A stretch of 64,000 nucleotides of DNA from Halobaculum sp. MBLA0143 (GCF_041361465.1 NZ_JBGKAC010000001.1:1612001-1676000); one strand, 5' to 3'. Counted from the first letter of the stretch, positions 48,743 to 58,613 are shown. The notes: a model not told the origin generated them from the letters alone. Made by a program: numbers and translations.

Positions 48743-48931
48743 TCACGGCAACGGCTCCACGATCAGTTCCCGGTCATCGTAGCCGAGCACCTGGTACTGG
48801 AACTCCGTCTCCCGGTAGAACCGTCGCCGTGGGCCGTCGTGCGTGAGCGTGATGCGGTACGCCGCCTCGTCGTCCTCGACGCTCGACGCCCCCTCCAGCG
48901 ACCGAACGTCTTCCACGAACGCGTCCCACAT
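48743..48931 (-). CDS. Small conserved-type protein of unknown function
   Basis: 62 residues. It reads MWDAFVEDVRSLEGASSVED, DEAAYRITLTHDGPRRRFYR, ETEFQYQVLGYDDRELIVEP and LP: one helix followed by strands, acidic and soluble, with good haloarchaeal codon usage and a clean ATG. No motif or relative was recognised. It is convergent with infB and separated by about 110 bases that hold nothing notable. Confidence 0.55.
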   Translation of the reverse strand: MWDAFVEDVRSLEGASSVEDDEAAYRITLTHDGPRRRFYRETEFQYQVLGYDDRELIVEPLP

Positions 48932-49143
48932 CGTGCGTCACGCTCACCGCCTCGTCGTACACTCTCTTCGCCCGTCTTGCGCGACGCGGATCGATCTCCG
49001 ACGGCGTCGTAAGTTACGAGTTACTTCTCGGACCGAGTCACACGGCTCACACACAACCACGAAAATTGTTTCTACGGCGTTCCAGCGAAATACGAAGGAA
49101 TCTATTAGTCGTCGGGCGCGTTAGGACAGTGTGGGTGTGGAGT

Positions 49144-49365
49144 ATGGGGACGCGAAATCCATCTAGCGACGGCACTGTACAGCAGACAGACGAGTCGCTC
49201 TCCCGGTACGACCTGATGCTGGCCGCGGTGCCGCTGCCGATGGTCGTCGGGGCCGCTGCCGGGGCGGCGGGCTCACTCCCCCCAGCCGGCGGGCTCGGTG
49301 TCGGCGCTCTGTTGTCCGCGACGGTCGTCGCCTACGGCCTGTTCTGTGATCCGCCGGCGGCGTGA
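49144..49365 (+). CDS. Small two-helix membrane protein
   Basis: 73 residues from an ATG. A polar N-terminus (about 25 residues) precedes two hydrophobic helices: LMLAAVPLPMVVGAAAGAAG and GVGALLSATVVAYGLF. Such short membrane proteins are common in haloarchaea with no known role. The 210-base gap upstream contains an AT-rich patch (49075-49115) that may include its promoter and a near-palindrome, AAGTTACGAGTTACTT, around 49009. It is just before the operon that starts at 49408. Confidence 0.6.
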   Translation: MGTRNPSSDGTVQQTDESLSRYDLMLAAVPLPMVVGAAAGAAGSLPPAGGLGVGALLSATVVAYGLFCDPPAA

Positions 49366-49407
49366 GCCGCGCGAAGGTTTATCCGCGGTGCCGGGACCAC
49401 CAGTCCC

Positions 49408-49875
49408 GTGTTCGACACACCGACGGAAGACTGGTACGTCTGGCTCGGACTCGCCGCGGTCGCGGCGGCGACGGTCGTGATCGCGGCCGGGCTCCCCGTG
49501 CGGCCGCCGCCGGACGCCGGCGGGCTCGCGGCGACCGTAGACACCGTCGCCGGCAGCGACGGCCCCGCGGCGGCGACACACGCCGTCGCCGGCGCTGCCG
49601 TCCGGCTGGGACCGCGGTCCGTCGCCATCCGGGCCGGCGGCGCGACCGGGACGGCGTCGTTCGTCTACGGGCCGGTGGTGCCGGCGGGCGCGGGGCGGCT
49701 CGGTCGGGTGGCGGCCGGCGCCCCGCCGACGGCCGTGTTCGCGGCCCCGGCGGCGTTCCGGGCGGCCGCCGCGGCCGCTCGCGAGCGGGCGCTCGGCTGG
49801 CAACGTGCGGAGACTGTCCACGTCCGGCGAGTCTCGTGGGGGGATGTCAGTGTCACAGTCGTCGCGGCCCAGTAG
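49408..49875 (+). CDS. Haloarchaeal membrane or exported protein (operon gene 1)
   Basis: 155 residues from a GTG. One N-terminal membrane helix (DWYVWLGLAAVAAATVVIAA) is followed by an alanine/glycine-rich domain with repeated strands such as AVRLGPRSVAIRAGGATG. No catalytic motif. I recall this as a conserved haloarchaeal family in a cluster next to type IV pilus-like genes (DUF7283 type), but no pilus ATPase is present in the window. It overlaps the next gene by 32 bases. Confidence 0.55.
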   Translation: MFDTPTEDWYVWLGLAAVAAATVVIAAGLPVRPPPDAGGLAATVDTVAGSDGPAAATHAVAGAAVRLGPRSVAIRAGGATGTASFVYGPVVPAGAGRLGRVAAGAPPTAVFAAPAAFRAAAAAARERALGWQRAETVHVRRVSWGDVSVTVVAAQ

Positions 49876-50263
49876 GGGTCAGAACTCGCCGGTGGTCGGG
49901 CTCGTCGCCGCCGTCGTGGTGACGGCGGCCGTCGGCAGCTACGCGCTCGTCGTCGCCGACGATGGCGTCTCGGATCGAGAGCGCGACCGTCGGGAGACGC
50001 TGGCGGCGACGACGCTGTCTCGGGTCCACGCCGTCGTCACGAGCGGCGGCGTCGCCGTCCCGGACAGGCTCGTCACCGCCGGAACGGAGCGACCGCCGGG
50101 CTACCGGCTCCACGCGACGCTGTCTGCGGCGGGCCGGACCTGGCGAGTCGGCTCGCCGCCGCCGGCGGACGCCGAGACGGCGACGCGCAGCCGTCGGGTC
50201 GGCGTCGCGCTCACCCCCGGGCGGATCAGACCCGGTCGTCTCCGGGTGGAGGTGTGGAAGTGA
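49844..50263 (+). CDS. Haloarchaeal exported or membrane protein (operon gene 2)
   Basis: 139 residues from an ATG. A single hydrophobic helix, PVVGLVAAVVVTAAVGSYAL, near the N-terminus is preceded by a short polar stretch as in pilin-like proteins. The rest has ETLAATTLSRVHAVVTSGGV and other beta-like segments. It overlaps the previous gene by 32 bases and the following gene by four. This is an operon of four such proteins; type IV-pilin-like minor components are a possibility based on context and topology only. Confidence 0.5.
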   Translation: MSVSQSSRPSRGQNSPVVGLVAAVVVTAAVGSYALVVADDGVSDRERDRRETLAATTLSRVHAVVTSGGVAVPDRLVTAGTERPPGYRLHATLSAAGRTWRVGSPPPADAETATRSRRVGVALTPGRIRPGRLRVEVWK

Positions 50264-50760
50264 CGAGCGCCGTCTTGGACGTGGCGGTGTGTCTGTTGCT
50301 CGTCGCCGCGGCGGTCGTGACCGTGACGGACGCTCGTCGGCGAGCCACGGAGCGTGTCGACCGTCCGGACGACCACGCCGCAGACGGGACGCTCGCGGTG
50401 TTGACGACCGCGACACTGACGCTGTCGCCGACCGAAGAGCCGGGGCGCCCCGAGACGACCGGTCGGACCAGACGAGGGACGGCCGCGGAACTGCTGTCGG
50501 TCGCGCTCGTCGCCGACGACCGGCGCCTCCGCCGACGGGTGGCGGCGACGGTCGGCGGTCTGTTGCCGCCACGGACGGCCGTCCGTGTCTACCGAGTCGG
50601 CGGAGAGACGGCAGACAGGTCTCGACGCTACAGAGAACGAGAACGCGGGCTCCGGGTCGGGCCGCGACCCCCGCCGGGGCCCGTCCACGCCGCGACGGCG
50701 CGCCTCCCGGCATGGGGGGCGCGTGGACGGGTCGGACTCGTCGTCCGGTGGTGGCCGTGA
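50260..50760 (+). CDS. Haloarchaeal exported or membrane protein (operon gene 3)
   Basis: 166 residues from a GTG at 50260 that overlaps the previous stop by four bases; a GTG two codons earlier (50254) is also possible. One hydrophobic segment (VLDVAVCLLLVAAAVVTVTD) is N-terminal. The remainder is alanine/arginine-rich. The stop overlaps the GTG of the next gene (GTGA). The four-base overlaps at both ends indicate one transcript and coupled translation across the operon. Confidence 0.5.
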   Translation: MTSAVLDVAVCLLLVAAAVVTVTDARRRATERVDRPDDHAADGTLAVLTTATLTLSPTEEPGRPETTGRTRRGTAAELLSVALVADDRRLRRRVAATVGGLLPPRTAVRVYRVGGETADRSRRYRERERGLRVGPRPPPGPVHAATARLPAWGARGRVGLVVRWWP

Positions 50761-53700
50761 GCCGTGCCGACGGGGACCGCGGGCGGGTCCCGTTCGCGGT
50801 CGTCGGGGTCGTCTTACTCGTCGGGGCCGCAGTGTACGCCGGCACACTGGGCACTCGAGGGCCGACGGAGACCGACCGCGCGACCGACGAGGCGTTGGAC
50901 CGCGCGACCGACGAGGCGTTGGACCGCGCGGAGGCGATCGCTCGAACGACACTCCGGGTCGCCGGCCGACGAGCGGTGCAGGCGACCGCCCGCCACCCGG
51001 TCGTCGTCCCGGCGAACACGACCGCCGGCGACGCGATCGCGGGCGACGACACACTGGAGGCGACCGTCGCGCTCCGGACTGCCGCCGAACTCCGGACGAC
51101 ACTAGAGGAGACGAGGACCGGCCGAGTCGCCGTCGAGACGCGGCTCGCCGGAGTCGGCGAGCGACCGACCGCCGCGACGGCCGTCGAGAGCGTCGCCGTC
51201 ACGCCGACGGACGGCGGCGCCGGAGTGGCGGTCGCAGTCGAGTTCGACCACACTGCACGCCGCGACGGCCGTGTCGTCGCCGAACGGACGACCCGGGTTC
51301 GGGTCGATCTCCGCCTCCCGTTGTGGGCCGTCTCGCGGCGTGTCGAGCGGTACGAGCGACGGCTGAATCGTGGGCCGACGGCCGGACCGGGGCTGGGGCG
51401 ACAGTTGGGGGCGCGGCTGACGGCGCTGGCCGAGGCCCGAGGGCTGGCACAGTACGCCGGCGCGGGCGTCCAGAACGTCGTCGCCACGCGTCACGTCGCG
51501 GTCACGACGAACGGAGCGATGCTCCGGCTCCAACGGTCGGCGTTCGGGCGAGCGGACCCGGCCGGCCGCGGGGCCGTCGCCAGAGCGGTCGCCCGGACGG
51601 CGGTGAGCGACGCGCTCGCGGCCGCCGAGAACAGTGTGCCGCCGTACTCCCGACGACGGGCCATCCTCTTCGGTGCACGGAAGACACACGGCAGCCAGCC
51701 CAGGCTGGCCGAGTGCCGGCGCGGCCCGCCGGTGACGGTCGGAAGCGTCGCCGACACCGCCTACCTCGACACCCTCGCCGCGCTCGACAGCCTGACACGA
51801 CGGGCATACCGAGCGACCGCGACACGTCGCGTGACCGTCACGCGACGCGACGGGTCGCCGCCGCCGGCCCCGACGGCGCCCGGGCCGAACTGGACGGCAG
51901 TCGACACCGAACGGACGACGGAGACCGTCGTGCGAGACGAGACGCGACGGACGGGTGACGACCCGCTCCTCGTCGCCCGGCGGACGGTCGTCGTCCGGCA
52001 GACGACGGCCCGCGAGTTCCGGCGTGGCAATCAGACACGCGAGCGCCGAGAGCAGTCCAGCCTGCGGTACCGGGTCCGACTCCGACTGACCGGGAGCTAC
52101 GACCCCGACCTCCCGGGACCGAGCGGTGAGACGGAGCCGGTGTTCACGCAGGGTGGGACCAGAGGCGGACAGAATCTCGCACCGGCGGCGGACGCCCGCC
52201 CGTCGCCGGCGACGGTCGACAGGCTCGCTCGGGAGGCCGTCGCCGGCGGAGACGCGACAGAACGGATTCGAGTCGCCAGGGAGCCGCCGCCCGGGCTGCG
52301 GGCGTGGCTGATTCGAGACCTGACCGCGCTCCACGACCGGGTGCGCGACTACGCCGTCCGGCCGTCACCCGGCCGGGTCGTCGCCGGCGAAGCGTCGCCG
52401 TCGGCTCGGCTCCGGACGGGACTGCGCGCGAACCGAACGCGACTGCGCGACGCCACCCCGCCGTACGGTGGAGTCGCCGCCAGGCTCCGGGCGGCGGTGC
52501 GGGCACACTACCTCGACCGGGTCGACAGTCGACTGGCCGAGCGGAGCGGCGCCGACGTGACGGCCGAGGGCGTCCGGCGAGCGTTGTTGGATCGGCTCCC
52601 GGTGAACGGGAGTCAGGTACGGGCTGCCGCCCGCGAGGCGACGACACGGCCGCCGCGGCGTGGGGTCGTCTCCGGCCCCGGCGGGGAGTTCCTCCTCGTC
52701 CCGGACGCGGAGCCGTCGTACCTCACAGTCGGCCCGGTGCCCGGGCGGGTGACGCCCGCCGTCGACAACGGCACGCAGGTGACGCCGTTGGCGACGCGTA
52801 ACGTCGTCGCCGTCGCGGTGCCGTACGCGGACGCGGCGGACGTGGTGACGGGCTGGCTGGCCCCGGAGACCGACACGGTCTCGCTGGGCACGGCCGGGCG
52901 CGCGCTCGCCGCCGCGAACCAGACACTGTCGAGCCGGCGGGTCCCGTCGGCGGTGAACGAGTCGTCGCTCCGACACGACCGCGACCGGCTCCTCGACAGC
53001 CTCCAGCCGGCGGTTCGGACGGTCGGGCGCCGACTCCGACGGCTACTCGTCGACCGACTGGGAGTCTCTCGTTCGACCGCCGCCGGAGTCGTCGACGCCA
53101 CGACAGACGGGCGGGCGCTGGGTGACTGGGCACGAGCGGCGGCCGACGGGAGTCTGGCTCCACGTGTCGCCGGCGTCGCCGCCGACCGGCTCGGGCTGGC
53201 GCCGGCCGCCCGCGCAGAGCTGACCGTCAGGCTCCGGGTTCGACTCCGCGAGGCGGCCGCGGGTGACGTCGCCGTCCCGGCGGACACGGTGACGACGACC
53301 GTCGACGCCCGGCGGCGGCTCCGCGACCGGGTCGTGAGCTACGTCGGGAGCCGAGGCACGGAGGCGGCAGCCGACCGGCTGCGTCGGCGGCTCCTGCCGG
53401 ACGCCTTCGACGGTGTCCTCGCCGGGCTCCCGGTGGCGCCGGTGCCGGGGTCGTGGTACGCGACAATCAACCTCTGGCACGTCACCGTCCGCGGCCAACA
53501 CCCACGATTCAGCGTCGCCGTCCGGCGTCCGGCGGCGGGCGGCACACGGCTACGCTACGTCCGCGAGGACGCTCCGGTCCGGCTGGACACGGACGCGGAC
53601 GGCCGAGGAGAGCTGCTGGGGGACAACCGTGCGATCCGGTTCCGGACGACGACCGCCGCGGTCGCCGCCGTCCCCGCTGGAAAGAGTGGTGTCGGCGACG

Positions 53701-53951
53701 TGGACGGCAACGTAGACGAGCGGTCGTCGGCGTGGGCCTGCCCGGACGGTGCCGCCTGTGGAGCCGACAACCGGAGCCGCGTCGTCACTCCTCGGAGACG
53801 AGCAGCGACGAACCGGTCATCTCCGAGGGTCGATCGACGCCGAGCACGTCGAGCAGCGTCGGCGCTACGTCCGGTAGACTCCCGCCCGACCGCACGCGGA
53901 GTCCACCGTCGTCGCCGGCGGGCGTCAGAGAGACGAACGGCACCGGATTGA
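50757..53951 (+). CDS. Large haloarchaeal exported protein, frame runs into gpmI (operon gene 4)
   Basis: 1064 residues from a GTG at 50757. After one membrane helix (VPFAVVGVVLLVGAAVYAG) it has an exact 24-base tandem repeat giving DRATDEALDRATDEALDRA, then a long arginine- and alanine-rich region with scattered asparagine glycosylation-type sites. I recall the type as a conserved haloarchaeal family (DUF7286 type) without assigned function. It probably forms an extracellular structure. The C-terminal 55 residues lie antisense to gpmI, are arginine-rich, and look like noise; the conserved part ends near 53780 (GVGDVDGNVDERSSAWACPD). The natural stop may therefore have been lost. A much longer upstream frame was rejected. 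Confidence 0.6.
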   Translation: MSRADGDRGRVPFAVVGVVLLVGAAVYAGTLGTRGPTETDRATDEALDRATDEALDRAEAIARTTLRVAGRRAVQATARHPVVVPANTTAGDAIAGDDTLEATVALRTAAELRTTLEETRTGRVAVETRLAGVGERPTAATAVESVAVTPTDGGAGVAVAVEFDHTARRDGRVVAERTTRVRVDLRLPLWAVSRRVERYERRLNRGPTAGPGLGRQLGARLTALAEARGLAQYAGAGVQNVVATRHVAVTTNGAMLRLQRSAFGRADPAGRGAVARAVARTAVSDALAAAENSVPPYSRRRAILFGARKTHGSQPRLAECRRGPPVTVGSVADTAYLDTLAALDSLTRRAYRATATRRVTVTRRDGSPPPAPTAPGPNWTAVDTERTTETVVRDETRRTGDDPLLVARRTVVVRQTTAREFRRGNQTRERREQSSLRYRVRLRLTGSYDPDLPGPSGETEPVFTQGGTRGGQNLAPAADARPSPATVDRLAREAVAGGDATERIRVAREPPPGLRAWLIRDLTALHDRVRDYAVRPSPGRVVAGEASPSARLRTGLRANRTRLRDATPPYGGVAARLRAAVRAHYLDRVDSRLAERSGADVTAEGVRRALLDRLPVNGSQVRAAAREATTRPPRRGVVSGPGGEFLLVPDAEPSYLTVGPVPGRVTPAVDNGTQVTPLATRNVVAVAVPYADAADVVTGWLAPETDTVSLGTAGRALAAANQTLSSRRVPSAVNESSLRHDRDRLLDSLQPAVRTVGRRLRRLLVDRLGVSRSTAAGVVDATTDGRALGDWARAAADGSLAPRVAGVAADRLGLAPAARAELTVRLRVRLREAAAGDVAVPADTVTTTVDARRRLRDRVVSYVGSRGTEAAADRLRRRLLPDAFDGVLAGLPVAPVPGSWYATINLWHVTVRGQHPRFSVAVRRPAAGGTRLRYVREDAPVRLDTDADGRGELLGDNRAIRFRTTTAAVAAVPAGKSGVGDVDGNVDERSSAWACPDGAACGADNRSRVVTPRRRAATNRSSPRVDRRRARRAASALRPVDSRPTARGVHRRRRRASERRTAPD

Positions 53952-55317
53952 ACGTGTGTGCGGTGTGCGGGTCGTCCGCCGTGCCCATGTCGTCGGCGTT
54001 GCCGTGATCGGCGGTGACGAGCGCGTGCCCGCCGGCGTCGGCGACGGCCGTCAGCAGCCGGTCGAGCTGTTCGTCGACCGCCTCCACGGCCGCGATTGCG
54101 GCCTCGTAGTCCCCGGTGTGACCGACCATGTCCGGGTTGGCGTAGTTCAACACGAGCACGTCCGGGTCGTCGTCGGTAATCTCCGACAGCGCCGTGTCCG
54201 TCACTGTCGGAGCGCTCATCGCCGGCGTCTCCTCGTAGGTCGGCACGTCCGGCGAGTCGACGATCCGACGGGTCTCGCCGTCGAACGCCACCTCCCGACC
54301 GCCGTTGAGGAAGTACGTGACGTGGGCGTACTTCTCCGACTCCGCGAGCCGGAGCTGTGTGAGCCCCGCGTCCGCCACCACCTCGCCCAGCGTCGCCGTC
54401 GGCTCTTCCGGCGGGAACGCGGCCGGGAGGTCGAACGTCTCGTCGTACTCCGTCATCGTCACGAACTCCACGTTCGGCGGGGCGGTGTCGATCCCTTCGT
54501 CGTGCCAGTCGCTCGGTCCGATGTCGGCCAGCATCCGGGTGAGCTGTCTCGCCCGGTCGGCCCGGAAGTTACAGAACACGACCGCGTCCCCGTCGGCGAG
54601 CCCGTCGTGGTCGCCGACGAGCGTCGGCTCGACGAACTCGTCCGTCTCTCCGCGGTCGTAGGCGGCCGTGACGGCGTCGACGGCCGTGTCGGCAGTCTGT
54701 GCCGCCGTCCGGTCGACGATGGCGTCGTAGGCGCTCGCCGTCCGCTCCCAGTTCTCGTCGCGGTCCATCGCGTGGTAGCGTCCGGCGACCGTCGCGACCG
54801 CGCCCGTGCCGGCGTCGTCGACGACGGACTCCAGGTCTGCGAGGTAGCTCCGGCCGGACTGTGGCGGCGTGTCTCGTCCGTCGGTGAAGGCGTGAGTGAC
54901 GGCGTCGACACCCTGGGCGGCGGCAGTCTCGATCAGCGCGTGGAGGTGCGACTGGGCGGCGTGGACGCCGCCGTCGCTGACGAGCCCCAGGAGGTGGAGC
55001 CGGCCGTCGTCCGCGACGGCGTCCAACGCCCGTCGGATCGCCGCGACGCCGTCGAAGCCGTCGTCCGCGACGGCGTCGTCGATCCGGGTGTACGCCTGAG
55101 AGACGACGCGGCCAGCACCGATGTTCTGGTGGCCCACCTCGCTGTTGCCCATCTGTCCTTCGGGCAGTCCGACGGCCCGGCCGTGGGTCTGGAGTGTACC
55201 GAACGCTCCGACCTCGCCGATCCGGTCGAACGTCGGCGTGTCCGCCGCCCGGACCGCGTCCCGCCGCCCGTGGTCTCCCAGTGCCCACCCGTCGAGGATG
55301 ACAAGCGCCGCACGCAT
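53785..55317 (-). CDS. gpmI: 2,3-bisphosphoglycerate-independent phosphoglycerate mutase
   Basis: 510 residues. It interconverts 3- and 2-phosphoglycerate in glycolysis. The first metal site is LVILDGWALGDHGRRDA. The catalytic serine is in MGNSEVGHQNIGAGRV. NYANPDMVGHTGDYEAAIAA and ALVTADHGNADDMG supply the second metal site. Typical iPGM insertions are present (DAVTHAFTDGRDTPPQSG, GRYHAMDRDENWERT). Haloarchaea usually use this manganese-dependent type. The gene overlaps the previous convergent frame by 167 bases at its 3' end. Confidence 0.95.
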   Translation of the reverse strand: MRAALVILDGWALGDHGRRDAVRAADTPTFDRIGEVGAFGTLQTHGRAVGLPEGQMGNSEVGHQNIGAGRVVSQAYTRIDDAVADDGFDGVAAIRRALDAVADDGRLHLLGLVSDGGVHAAQSHLHALIETAAAQGVDAVTHAFTDGRDTPPQSGRSYLADLESVVDDAGTGAVATVAGRYHAMDRDENWERTASAYDAIVDRTAAQTADTAVDAVTAAYDRGETDEFVEPTLVGDHDGLADGDAVVFCNFRADRARQLTRMLADIGPSDWHDEGIDTAPPNVEFVTMTEYDETFDLPAAFPPEEPTATLGEVVADAGLTQLRLAESEKYAHVTYFLNGGREVAFDGETRRIVDSPDVPTYEETPAMSAPTVTDTALSEITDDDPDVLVLNYANPDMVGHTGDYEAAIAAVEAVDEQLDRLLTAVADAGGHALVTADHGNADDMGTADDPHTAHTFNPVPFVSLTPAGDDGGLRVRSGGSLPDVAPTLLDVLGVDRPSEMTGSSLLVSEE

Positions 55318-55418
55318 ACCCGAGGGGTCACGGCGCGGCTGTTTCGGTCTGTCGATCGGTCTGGGTGCCGTCTCCCGACCCCCAAAGACTTACCCCCCCG
55401 TGACGCCTGCCGTCGTAG

Positions 55419-57674
55419 ATGGAAGACGAACGCCGCCCGCGGCTGACGCGACGACGGCTCGTCGGCGCCGGAGTCGGGACGGCGGCCGTCGGGATCGGCG
55501 CCGGGGCCCTCCTGACGGACGACGGCCGACCGGACACGACGGCCGTCGGGTCGGCGACGGGCGAGCGGCTCGCACGCCAGTTCGCGCCGACGCTCCACTT
55601 CGGCGCCGCAGAGCGGTGGTTCCCGACGGACCCGCGACGGTACGCGGCCGACCGCGACGGTCGGACGGTCGTCGACGGCTTCGACGCCCTCTCCGGGTAC
55701 GCGGCCGACGCGGACGCCGCCGACGGTCCGCCGGCGCCGACCGTGTTCTGGCGGGTCCGCCGCTACGAAGGGACCGGCCTGCTGGCGGTACAGTACTGGC
55801 TGTACAGTGCCTTCGATCAGTTCAGCGTCAACTTCCACTGGCACGACTGGGAACTGCTCCAGGTGTTCGTCGACGCCGACACGGAGACCCCGGTGTTGTT
55901 CGCGGCCAGTGCCCACTCTCGCCGGGTCCCCAACAACGAGTACCTCGACCCCGCGGCGACGACGCCCAGTGTCGTCAGCGAGGTGGGCAGCCACTCGTCT
56001 GCGCTGGCGGTCGTCGGCCGCGCGGACACCTTCCAGCGACTGCCGGCCGCCGCTGCCGACGTGACGAACGACCTCGTGGGTGGCCTGGCGTTTCCGTTCG
56101 CGTACGGGCTCCCGCGCGACGAAGGGACACGGCTGCCGTACGTCGTCCCGGAGCTCGACGGCGTCCCGTTGTTCGATCACCCGGAGCTCCCCGACGTGGA
56201 GCGACGCCACTTCGTCCCGCCGGCACTCACCGTGCGGGAAGGCGAGCCGCCGGGGGAGCTGCCCGCCCGGGAACCGGGGCTGCGGCTCGAACCGAGCGAG
56301 CGGGCGACGGGCGAGAGCGTCGGCTACACGCTGGAGCCGATAGCTGCCGTCGAGATCGACGCCTACGAGGGCCCACGGCTCGGCTTCGAGTTCCCGGTGC
56401 CGGGGTTCGCCGAGGACGCCGTCGCCAGTCACGTCACGAGCGTCGGCACGCCGCAAGAACAGCCCCGGTTCGACGACCCGATCGCGGACGTGACAGACAC
56501 GACCCACCGACGGGCGCTCGCCGACCGCTACGATGTCGGCGACCCCGGGCCGCTGGCGACGGCCGGCGCCGTGGTGACCCGACTCCGCGAGGCAGTTCCG
56601 GATCAGACGGCACCCGGCGACAACGGCGTCCAGACCCGCGAGCCCCGGACGGAGGCCCGAGCGTTGTTGGAGTCCGATCCCGTCGCCGTCCCCTCGTTCC
56701 GTGGGGTGGTCGGAGTGATCGGACCGTCGCCCGGCGACCACCGCCTCGTCGTCGACGCGCCCGACACCGCACCCTACGCCGAACGCTTCACGCACGAGCC
56801 GAGCGGAGCGGGAGCCGAACCCGACGACGAGGCGACGATCACAGAACGTAGCGAGACAGCGACGGCGACTGCCACCAGCGACGGGGCGACGGTAGACACC
56901 GACGACACGGGGACAGAGCAACGGGTGACGGCCGTCGGCGCCGACGGCGAGGCGGTGCTCGTCCCGTCGGCGGCGGCAGTGAAGCTCCGGGCGGACGCGA
57001 GCACCGACGAGACCCCGGATCTGGACCGGGTGACGGTCACGGACGACTTCGGCGGCACCGTCTACCGGAGCCGACCGGATCCGGACGGTCGGGCGGCAGT
57101 GTACGTCCACCGCGCCGGGGCGTACACGGCGGAGGTGCGCGACGCCGACGGCGGCGTCGGCGCCTACCGCGTGAACCCCGGCCGCGAGCAGACCAGCGCG
57201 ACAGTCGACCGGGTCCGGACCGGGCGTCGCTCGTTGGTCGACTTCCTGGAGACGTTCCTCGTCGAGACCCGCGCGCAGGTCGCCGCGCTCCGGGACGGGG
57301 AGTCGGTCGACGACGCCGTCCCGGCGGCCGCGCGTGATCCGGCCGCCGGGAGGCCGGCCAGCGACGACAGTGGAGACGACGACAGCGACGACGACAGACG
57401 AGGAGGAGGCGACGGCCAGCCGGACGCGGTCGAGATCGTGCTCCAGCGGCTCGACCGGGCGCTCCGAGCGGCACGGCAGTCGCTGTCGGCGATCGACGAC
57501 GGCGACGACGACCGTTCGGTCGGTCGACTCCGCGGGCTCGGGCGGCAGCTGACCGCTATCCAGGAGACACTCGACGCCGGGCGGTCGTTACCGGACGGGG
57601 TCGCAGCGCTCCTCTCGGCCCGACTGGACCGGTTGGACCGCCGCGTACGACAGGCGATGGCGGCTCAGATGTAG
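55419..57674 (+). CDS. Large Tat-exported protein with an HWHDWE motif
   Basis: 751 residues. Tat leader [20 protein letters not shown] (residues 7-26). Residues about 50-350 hold a beta-rich domain with [19 protein letters not shown] and [20 protein letters not shown]. The latter resembles the GHRHDWE hexapeptide of necrosis-inducing (NPP1-type) proteins and the HEGDWE segment of Vps62-like proteins. A disordered acidic stretch and a beta-sandwich-like region follow (about 490-610), then a C-terminal helical domain (about 665-751) with [19 protein letters not shown]. Its function is not known. The motif similarity may reflect a metal-binding fold and not toxin activity. Its stop overlaps the aIF6 gene by 10 bases in convergent orientation. 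Confidence 0.62.
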   Translation: MEDERRPRLTRRRLVGAGVGTAAVGIGAGALLTDDGRPDTTAVGSATGERLARQFAPTLHFGAAERWFPTDPRRYAADRDGRTVVDGFDALSGYAADADAADGPPAPTVFWRVRRYEGTGLLAVQYWLYSAFDQFSVNFHWHDWELLQVFVDADTETPVLFAASAHSRRVPNNEYLDPAATTPSVVSEVGSHSSALAVVGRADTFQRLPAAAADVTNDLVGGLAFPFAYGLPRDEGTRLPYVVPELDGVPLFDHPELPDVERRHFVPPALTVREGEPPGELPAREPGLRLEPSERATGESVGYTLEPIAAVEIDAYEGPRLGFEFPVPGFAEDAVASHVTSVGTPQEQPRFDDPIADVTDTTHRRALADRYDVGDPGPLATAGAVVTRLREAVPDQTAPGDNGVQTREPRTEARALLESDPVAVPSFRGVVGVIGPSPGDHRLVVDAPDTAPYAERFTHEPSGAGAEPDDEATITERSETATATATSDGATVDTDDTGTEQRVTAVGADGEAVLVPSAAAVKLRADASTDETPDLDRVTVTDDFGGTVYRSRPDPDGRAAVYVHRAGAYTAEVRDADGGVGAYRVNPGREQTSATVDRVRTGRRSLVDFLETFLVETRAQVAALRDGESVDDAVPAAARDPAAGRPASDDSGDDDSDDDRRGGGDGQPDAVEIVLQRLDRALRAARQSLSAIDDGDDDRSVGRLRGLGRQLTAIQETLDAGRSLPDGVAALLSARLDRLDRRVRQAMAAQM

Positions 57675-58327
57675 CCCAGCGTGTCCTCGATCCGGCCCAG
57701 TTCTGGGCCGGTCGTCTCCTCGCCCGCGACGTAGTCTGCGTCGTTGGCGATCAGCCCGGAGCCGACCAACGGCCCACCGTAGTTGACGGTGCCGAGGTCG
57801 GCGTACACGTCGAGGTGTTCCTCGACGGCGACGAGCTGGTCTTCGGTGGCCTGCGGGTGACAGATCACTCCCTCGTCGTTGGCGACGGCGGCGGTGCCGA
57901 CCGTCTGGGAGTCGGCGAGTCGCCCGGTCTCGACCGGGACGGCCAGCGTCTCCTCGACGACGGAGACGGCCTCCGCGGACAGCTCCGGGTGGACGATCGC
58001 CCCGGTGTCGTTGGCCAAGACGACGTTGCCGGCGGCGTTCAGCCGACCGGGGATCCGGGCGACGCTGCCGTCGACGGCGTCGTCGATCCGGTCGACCTCG
58101 TCGTCGGTCGCCTGGTCGGAGACGACGACACCCGCGTCGTTGCCGACGGCCAGCGAGCCGACGGTGCCGGAGCCGCCGACGGTCGTCTCGACGAGCGACA
58201 CCGACAGCTCCTCGGCCAGCGAGGCGGCGAGTTCGTCGTCGACGCTCGGATCGATCAACAACACGCCGTCGGTGGCGCGGGCGTACACGCCCACGTACGA
58301 CGACCCAGTGAACGATGCGGTGAACAC
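57665..58327 (-). CDS. eif6: Translation initiation factor aIF6
   Basis: 220 residues from a GTG at 58327, chosen because the family starts with a short strand like [17 protein letters not shown]; upstream codons are arginine-rich. aIF6 binds the large ribosomal subunit and prevents early joining. Five similar alpha-beta units form the pseudosymmetric pentein ring; segments such as [36 protein letters not shown] and [18 protein letters not shown] show the repeated pattern. It follows the eL31 gene by seven bases in the eL39-eL31-aIF6 operon. Confidence 0.93.
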   Translation of the reverse strand: MFTASFTGSSYVGVYARATDGVLLIDPSVDDELAASLAEELSVSLVETTVGGSGTVGSLAVGNDAGVVVSDQATDDEVDRIDDAVDGSVARIPGRLNAAGNVVLANDTGAIVHPELSAEAVSVVEETLAVPVETGRLADSQTVGTAAVANDEGVICHPQATEDQLVAVEEHLDVYADLGTVNYGGPLVGSGLIANDADYVAGEETTGPELGRIEDTLGYI

Positions 58328-58334
58328 GTTTCGG

Positions 58335-58610
58335 CTACGCCGGCTCCGCCTCGACGACGACTTCACCGTCCTCGTCGAAGCGAGCGGCGCGTACGCGGAT
58401 CGAACTCGGCGGCTTGCTGCGGCCGCCCTCCCAGATTGCCTCGTTGAGCGAGGGGTCCAGCCGGACCGCGTCCTCGTCGACCGAGAACTGCTTGCTCAGG
58501 TGGCCGCGGATCAGCGACATCGCGCGGTCGGCGCGCTCTCCGCTCGGTGCCTGCTTCGCGTCGCGCAGCGGGACGGTGACGACCCGCTCCTCGAAGTCCG
58601 TGGCACTCAT
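58335..58610 (-). CDS. rpl31e: Ribosomal protein eL31
   Basis: 91 residues. Starts [20 protein letters not shown], followed by [20 protein letters not shown] and [20 protein letters not shown], all characteristic of eL31. It is a component of the large subunit near the polypeptide exit region, absent in bacteria. Lies between eL39 (three bases upstream) and aIF6 (seven bases downstream). Tight packing indicates one transcript. Confidence 0.95.
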   Translation of the reverse strand: MSATDFEERVVTVPLRDAKQAPSGERADRAMSLIRGHLSKQFSVDEDAVRLDPSLNEAIWEGGRSKPPSSIRVRAARFDEDGEVVVEAEPA

Positions 58611-58613
58611 CGT

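Noticed and set aside
49962-50756. Upstream extension of the large exported-protein frame, which would make it 1329 residues
   Set aside because: It runs across two other genes, is arginine-rich, and the GTG at 50757 has a four-base overlap with the previous stop and starts just before the membrane helix.
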